Positions 61,331 to 64,000 of a DNA stretch of 64,000 nucleotides are shown here, piece after piece. The notes below the pieces were generated by a model. The model searched no databases, had not been told where the DNA came from, and saw nothing but the letters and a program-made list of their open reading frames with translations. A program made the translations under genes and the position numbers. Source of the DNA: Flaccisagitta enflata. Lineage: Eukaryota > Chaetognatha > Sagittoidea > Aphragmophora. The stretch is taken from NCBI GenBank assembly GCA_965153355.1, contig OZ231127.1:34658001-34722000 (forward strand), read 5' to 3'. The first letter of the stretch is position 1; each line of letters starts with the position of its first letter.

Positions 61331-61438
61331 GTAATTAACTTTTCTCTTCATTCAAATGCTATGTATAGTTGCATCATAATCAACTTATTGACTTATTCCA
61401 GAGAAACATGGTTTTCATTTTTTTATGCAAAATTTTAG

Positions 61439-61555
61439 AAACTCAATCGAGCGATTGGTCTCTTGGACAAAATTAAAGTAGAAAGTAATTTTGTTAATTT
61501 TCTTTCATTTGGCGTCAAGCAAAACGTTCTAGGACAAATATCTTTGGAGTTATGA
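61439..61555 (+). CDS. Plus-strand gene: candidate last exon
   Basis: The acceptor ATGCAAAATTTTAG ends at 61438. In phase 0 it reads KLNRAIGLLDKIKVESNFVN, FLSFGVKQNVLGQISLEL and stops with TGA at 61553-61555. The start KLNRAIGLLDK looks genuine. The later part may be intron if the exon ends near 61478. A competing acceptor at 61402 gives a short frame ending in a stop and is less likely. Confidence 0.5.
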   Translation, partial: KLNRAIGLLDKIKVESNFVNFLSFGVKQNVLGQISLEL

Positions 61556-61649
61556 ATTTTCAAAGATTTTTTTTACAAATAATTCAAATTGAATTTTAGT
61601 CAATTTTTTGTGATTTTGTGTAGGATCAATCAAGAAGTGTATTGCGATT

Positions 61650-62650
61650 TGCTTGAGCATGCAAATGCAATGAAACATGCTTATGAGCATAGCTGCTCAT
61701 CTTTGAGGGTGTTTTTCAGTATTCTAGCTCACTAGCTCATTTAGCTCACATTTTTTTCTGATTCTAAATGGGATAAATGAAAATGTTTTGATACACGTTT
61801 GAGCATGCAAATACAAGAAAGCATGTTAGTGAGCATAGCTGCTCATCTGTGAGGGTGTTTTTGAGTATTCTAGCTCATTAAGCTTGTTTAGCTCAGTCTT
61901 TTCTCTGATTATAAATGGGAAATATAAATATTTGAATGTAAGCATGCAAATACAAGAAAGCATATCAGTGAGCATACAGTACCTTCCGAGCAAACCCGGT
62001 TAAAACTAGAGGATTAATTTTTGTTACTTTAATTTCATTTCCCAAACTTCATTTTTTGCATCAAACTTAATTAAAAGATACTTAATTCCTTGAACATATT
62101 TGGCTGTCAAAAAAAATAACTCGTGAAATCAAAGTGCATGAAGACATCAATATTGAGTGTTCTGACCCAGACCATTGGATTCGGCAGAAAATTTTACCTA
62201 TCCTAGACTACAAGAACAGCTCAGTCAGACAATTATTTCAGATTCTATGGCCATTTAAAGTTTTTAAGGACAATTGTCCTAAATTATTTTGAGACAATTG
62301 TCCTTAAAAATTTTAAATGGCTGTAAAATCTGAAATAATTATCTGAATGAGCTGTTCTTGTAGTCTAGGATAGGTAAAATTTTCTGCCAAATCCAATGGT
62401 CTGGGTTAGAACACTCAATATTGATGTCTATTTTTTTTGAAGGCCAAATATGTTCAAGGAATTAAGTATCTTTTAATTCAGTTATGTACAAAAAAAAAAG
62501 TTTGGGAAATGAAATTAAAGTTACAAAAATTAATCCTCCAGTTTTAGCCGGGTTTGCTCGGAAGGTACTGTAGCTGGTAATCTGGTTGATTGATTTTGAG
62601 TATTCTAGCTCATCTTGCTCATATGGGTCAGTCCTATTTTTCTCTAGTTT
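61650..62650 (+). repeat. 143-bp tandem repeat, about 3 copies, split by a MITE
   Basis: GAGCATGCAAATACAAGAAA, GTGAGCATAGCTGCTCATCT, GAGGGTGTTTTTGAGTATTC and TAGCTCATTTAGCTCA recur at about 61655, 61801 and 61941. The third copy is interrupted at 61975 and resumes at 62573. The unit includes the palindrome AGCATAGCTGCT. Confidence 0.85.
61977..62570. mobile_element. Palindromic Tc1/mariner-type MITE with TA duplication
   Basis: Almost the whole element is one inverted repeat with arms near 280 bp. It starts CAGTACCTTCCGAGCAAACC and ends with the mirror GGTTTGCTCGGAAGGTACTG. The centre GACAATTGTCC is itself palindromic. TA flanks both ends (61975-61976 and 62571-62572), and the uninterrupted neighbouring tandem units read GAGCATAGCTG with a single TA. 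Confidence 0.93.
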
Positions 62651-62933
62651 TTAGTGCTATCAACACATACAATTGCTCTTGATAGAGATTGACCTTAGAT
62701 CCGAAATCTTAGTCCTTGTGAATTTTTTGATTTCTCTTTTAGATGCGGCTGGTCTAGAGGGGCTAATGGCATGAGCTTGAATTTATGCACATAACTCTGT
62801 TCATCTCATAATTTTGAACTTCTTAGGGGCCCCTAAGGACCCCCAAGAAAGCCCTTCATAGGGATTTTTTTTTCTTTAAAGTGGGGCGCAATCGAAAGGA
62901 AATTGTTAAATCTTGTATTTTCATTTTTTTTAA
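62651..62933. other. Intergenic sequence, no recognised feature
   Basis: Unique sequence downstream of the plus-strand gene. Confidence 0.35.
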
Positions 62934-63157
62934 AACAAGGCTGGATACACGGCTACCCCAGTTGCGTTTGGGTGGGCAGGGGCCATGTTTGAGATCACTT
63001 CATCATTTGAGCAGGGGCAGTGAGGCCAAAGACTGCAAAAACCAGAAAAAAGTAAAGTCTGACAGACGGACCAATGGACCAACAGACGGACCAACGGACG
63101 TACCGACGGACGGACTGACAAAGGGGGTTGTAGAGTCGCGTGCACGCGACTAAAAAC
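62934..63157 (-). repeat. Family A element, subtype A, complete
   Basis: AACAAGGCTGGATACACGGC, GGGTGGGCAGGGGCCATGTT, GAGCAGGGGCAGTGAGGCCA, AAAAAGTAAAGTCTGACAGA, GACC tract, GTTGTAGAGTCGCG and the perfect hairpin GTCGCGTGCACGCGAC, then TAAAAAC. The flanks share AAAAC. Confidence 0.93.
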
Positions 63158-63746
63158 TTTTAACAAATTTTGTGTCGTGCGTCAGTGACTAAACAAAAAA
63201 AAGTTTATTTTTTTGGAAAATGGTTTTTAAAAGTGGGGTGCAAACAACAGGAAATTGTTTGATTCGCCTAGATCCAACATCCTGTAACCTTTATTTTTTT
63301 TTCAAAAAACTTTGATTCTGTTGAAATTCACTGTCAGCCATATTTTAAAAAAAAGTTGAAAGATTCTCCTGGAATTTTTTCAGCCATAAATGGTTCAAAC
63401 AAATGCTCATAACTCATAAGTATTTGAGCCAGAACCTTTAAATTTGAAACGTCCAATATTGAAAGCGCTGAGCAGGTCCATGCGAAAGATTGTGCTACTG
63501 ACTGACCTAGGAACATTTTGTGTCTAAGTCTACTCTTGATTTGATCTAACAAATAAAAAGAATTTTAGTGACTGAAGACAAAAACTGAAAAGTGACCAAT
63601 GCTTACAACTTGTTTCCTCACGGCGACAGTCACCATTACGGGATGAATGAAGTTGAGTATTCCATCCTCTCCCCAATGGGTGGGGGGCAGGGATGTAAAT
63701 TGACTTGAACGGTTGAGAGATTGGGCAAAAATCAAAGGAAAGAAGA
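63158..63746. other. Intergenic sequence, no recognised feature
   Basis: Unique AT-rich sequence. Confidence 0.35.
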
Positions 63747-63945
63747 AACAAGGCCGAATATACGGCTACCCCAGTCGCGTGTGGGTGGGCAGGGGCCCTA
63801 TTTGAGGTCACTTGATCACTTGGGCAGGAGCAGTGAGGCCATAGACCGCAAAAACCCAAAAAAAGTAAAGTGTGACGGACGGACCGACCGACCAACGGAC
63901 CAACGGACAAAGCGGGGTGTAGTTGCGTAGCACGCGACTAAAAAC
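63747..63945 (-). repeat. Family A element, subtype A, complete
   Basis: AACAAGGCCGAATATACGGC, GGGTGGGCAGGGGCCCTATT, GGGCAGGAGCAGTGAGGCCA, AAAAAGTAAAGTGTGACGGA, GACC tract, GCGGGGTGTAGTTGCGTAGC, ACGCGACTAAAAAC. Confidence 0.92.
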
Positions 63946-63952
63946 AACTGAA

Positions 63953-64000
63953 ACCGGGTCAAAATATTGTTGCGACAGGTGGGCAGGGGCATACAAACCC
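63953..64000 (-). repeat. Family A subtype D fragment cut by the window edge
   Basis: GGGTCAAAATATTGTTGCGA, CAGGTGGGCAGGGGCATACA matches the inner part of the D copy at 14160-14346 read in reverse. Confidence 0.6.

Overview
The window looks like intron-rich, repeat-rich nuclear DNA of a eukaryote, most likely an invertebrate animal or a close unicellular relative. The grounds are GT-AG introns, a TATA/CRE promoter, a decayed non-LTR retrotransposon, MITEs with TA and TTAA target duplications, and an extreme load of microsatellites. The species cannot be told from the sequence. Almost every long open frame is a translated microsatellite and is not a gene.

Three protein-coding loci can be supported. 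(1) A minus-strand gene runs from about 33.0 kb down to at least 1.5 kb. Eight exons plus a possible 9-nt microexon (1513-1563, 4295-4399, 5007-5129, 5299-5388, 17450-17533, 24568-24576?, 26835-26918, 29392-29809, 32754-32956) have AG and GT borders and matching phases. Joined, they give about 389 codons: a Pro/Ser/Ala-rich part, a poly-Gly head and a long coiled coil. Both gene ends are missing. (2) A plus-strand gene has a core promoter at 54.63-54.70 kb with a non-coding first exon. Candidate coding exons at 57598-57620, 57658-57944, 58262-58383, 59409-59719, 60621-61330 and 61439-61555 join in phase to 519 residues: acidic Ser/Thr-rich, then basic, then coiled coil with an 18-residue repeat. 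(3) At the left edge an ATG in a strong Kozak context opens a minus-strand reading frame (75-1) that leaves the window. A broken LINE reverse transcriptase lies at 42.2-44.2 kb.

The rest is repeats. The most striking are two related families of small elements. Family A (subtypes A, B, D; about 25 copies) begins with TTTTTAG and a GC-rich hairpin (GTCGCGTGCACGCGAC or a compensated variant), carries a CGGT/CCGT tract, and ends GGCCTTGTT. Family C (6 copies) has a different GC hairpin at its start and the same CTTGTT-type end, with a variable array of 20-21 bp hairpin-forming units inside. Both seem to generate or carry minisatellites. One family-A copy has grown to 1.56 kb, and another is split by a 1.7 kb foldback element full of GTTTATAAAC.

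Five MITE-like inverted-repeat elements have readable target duplications: TA at 20.6, 28.2, 58.6 and 62.0 kb, and TTAA at 31.2 kb. Three are nested in other repeats, so the empty site is visible. There is a 40-copy, nearly uniform 91-bp satellite at 37.6-41.3 kb, an 83-bp array at 30.6-32.5 kb, a 154-bp array at 51.0-51.7 kb, and a 1.4 kb compound triplet array at 33.9-35.6 kb built almost only from AAC and GAC. No tRNA, rRNA, CRISPR or bacterial-type operon was seen.
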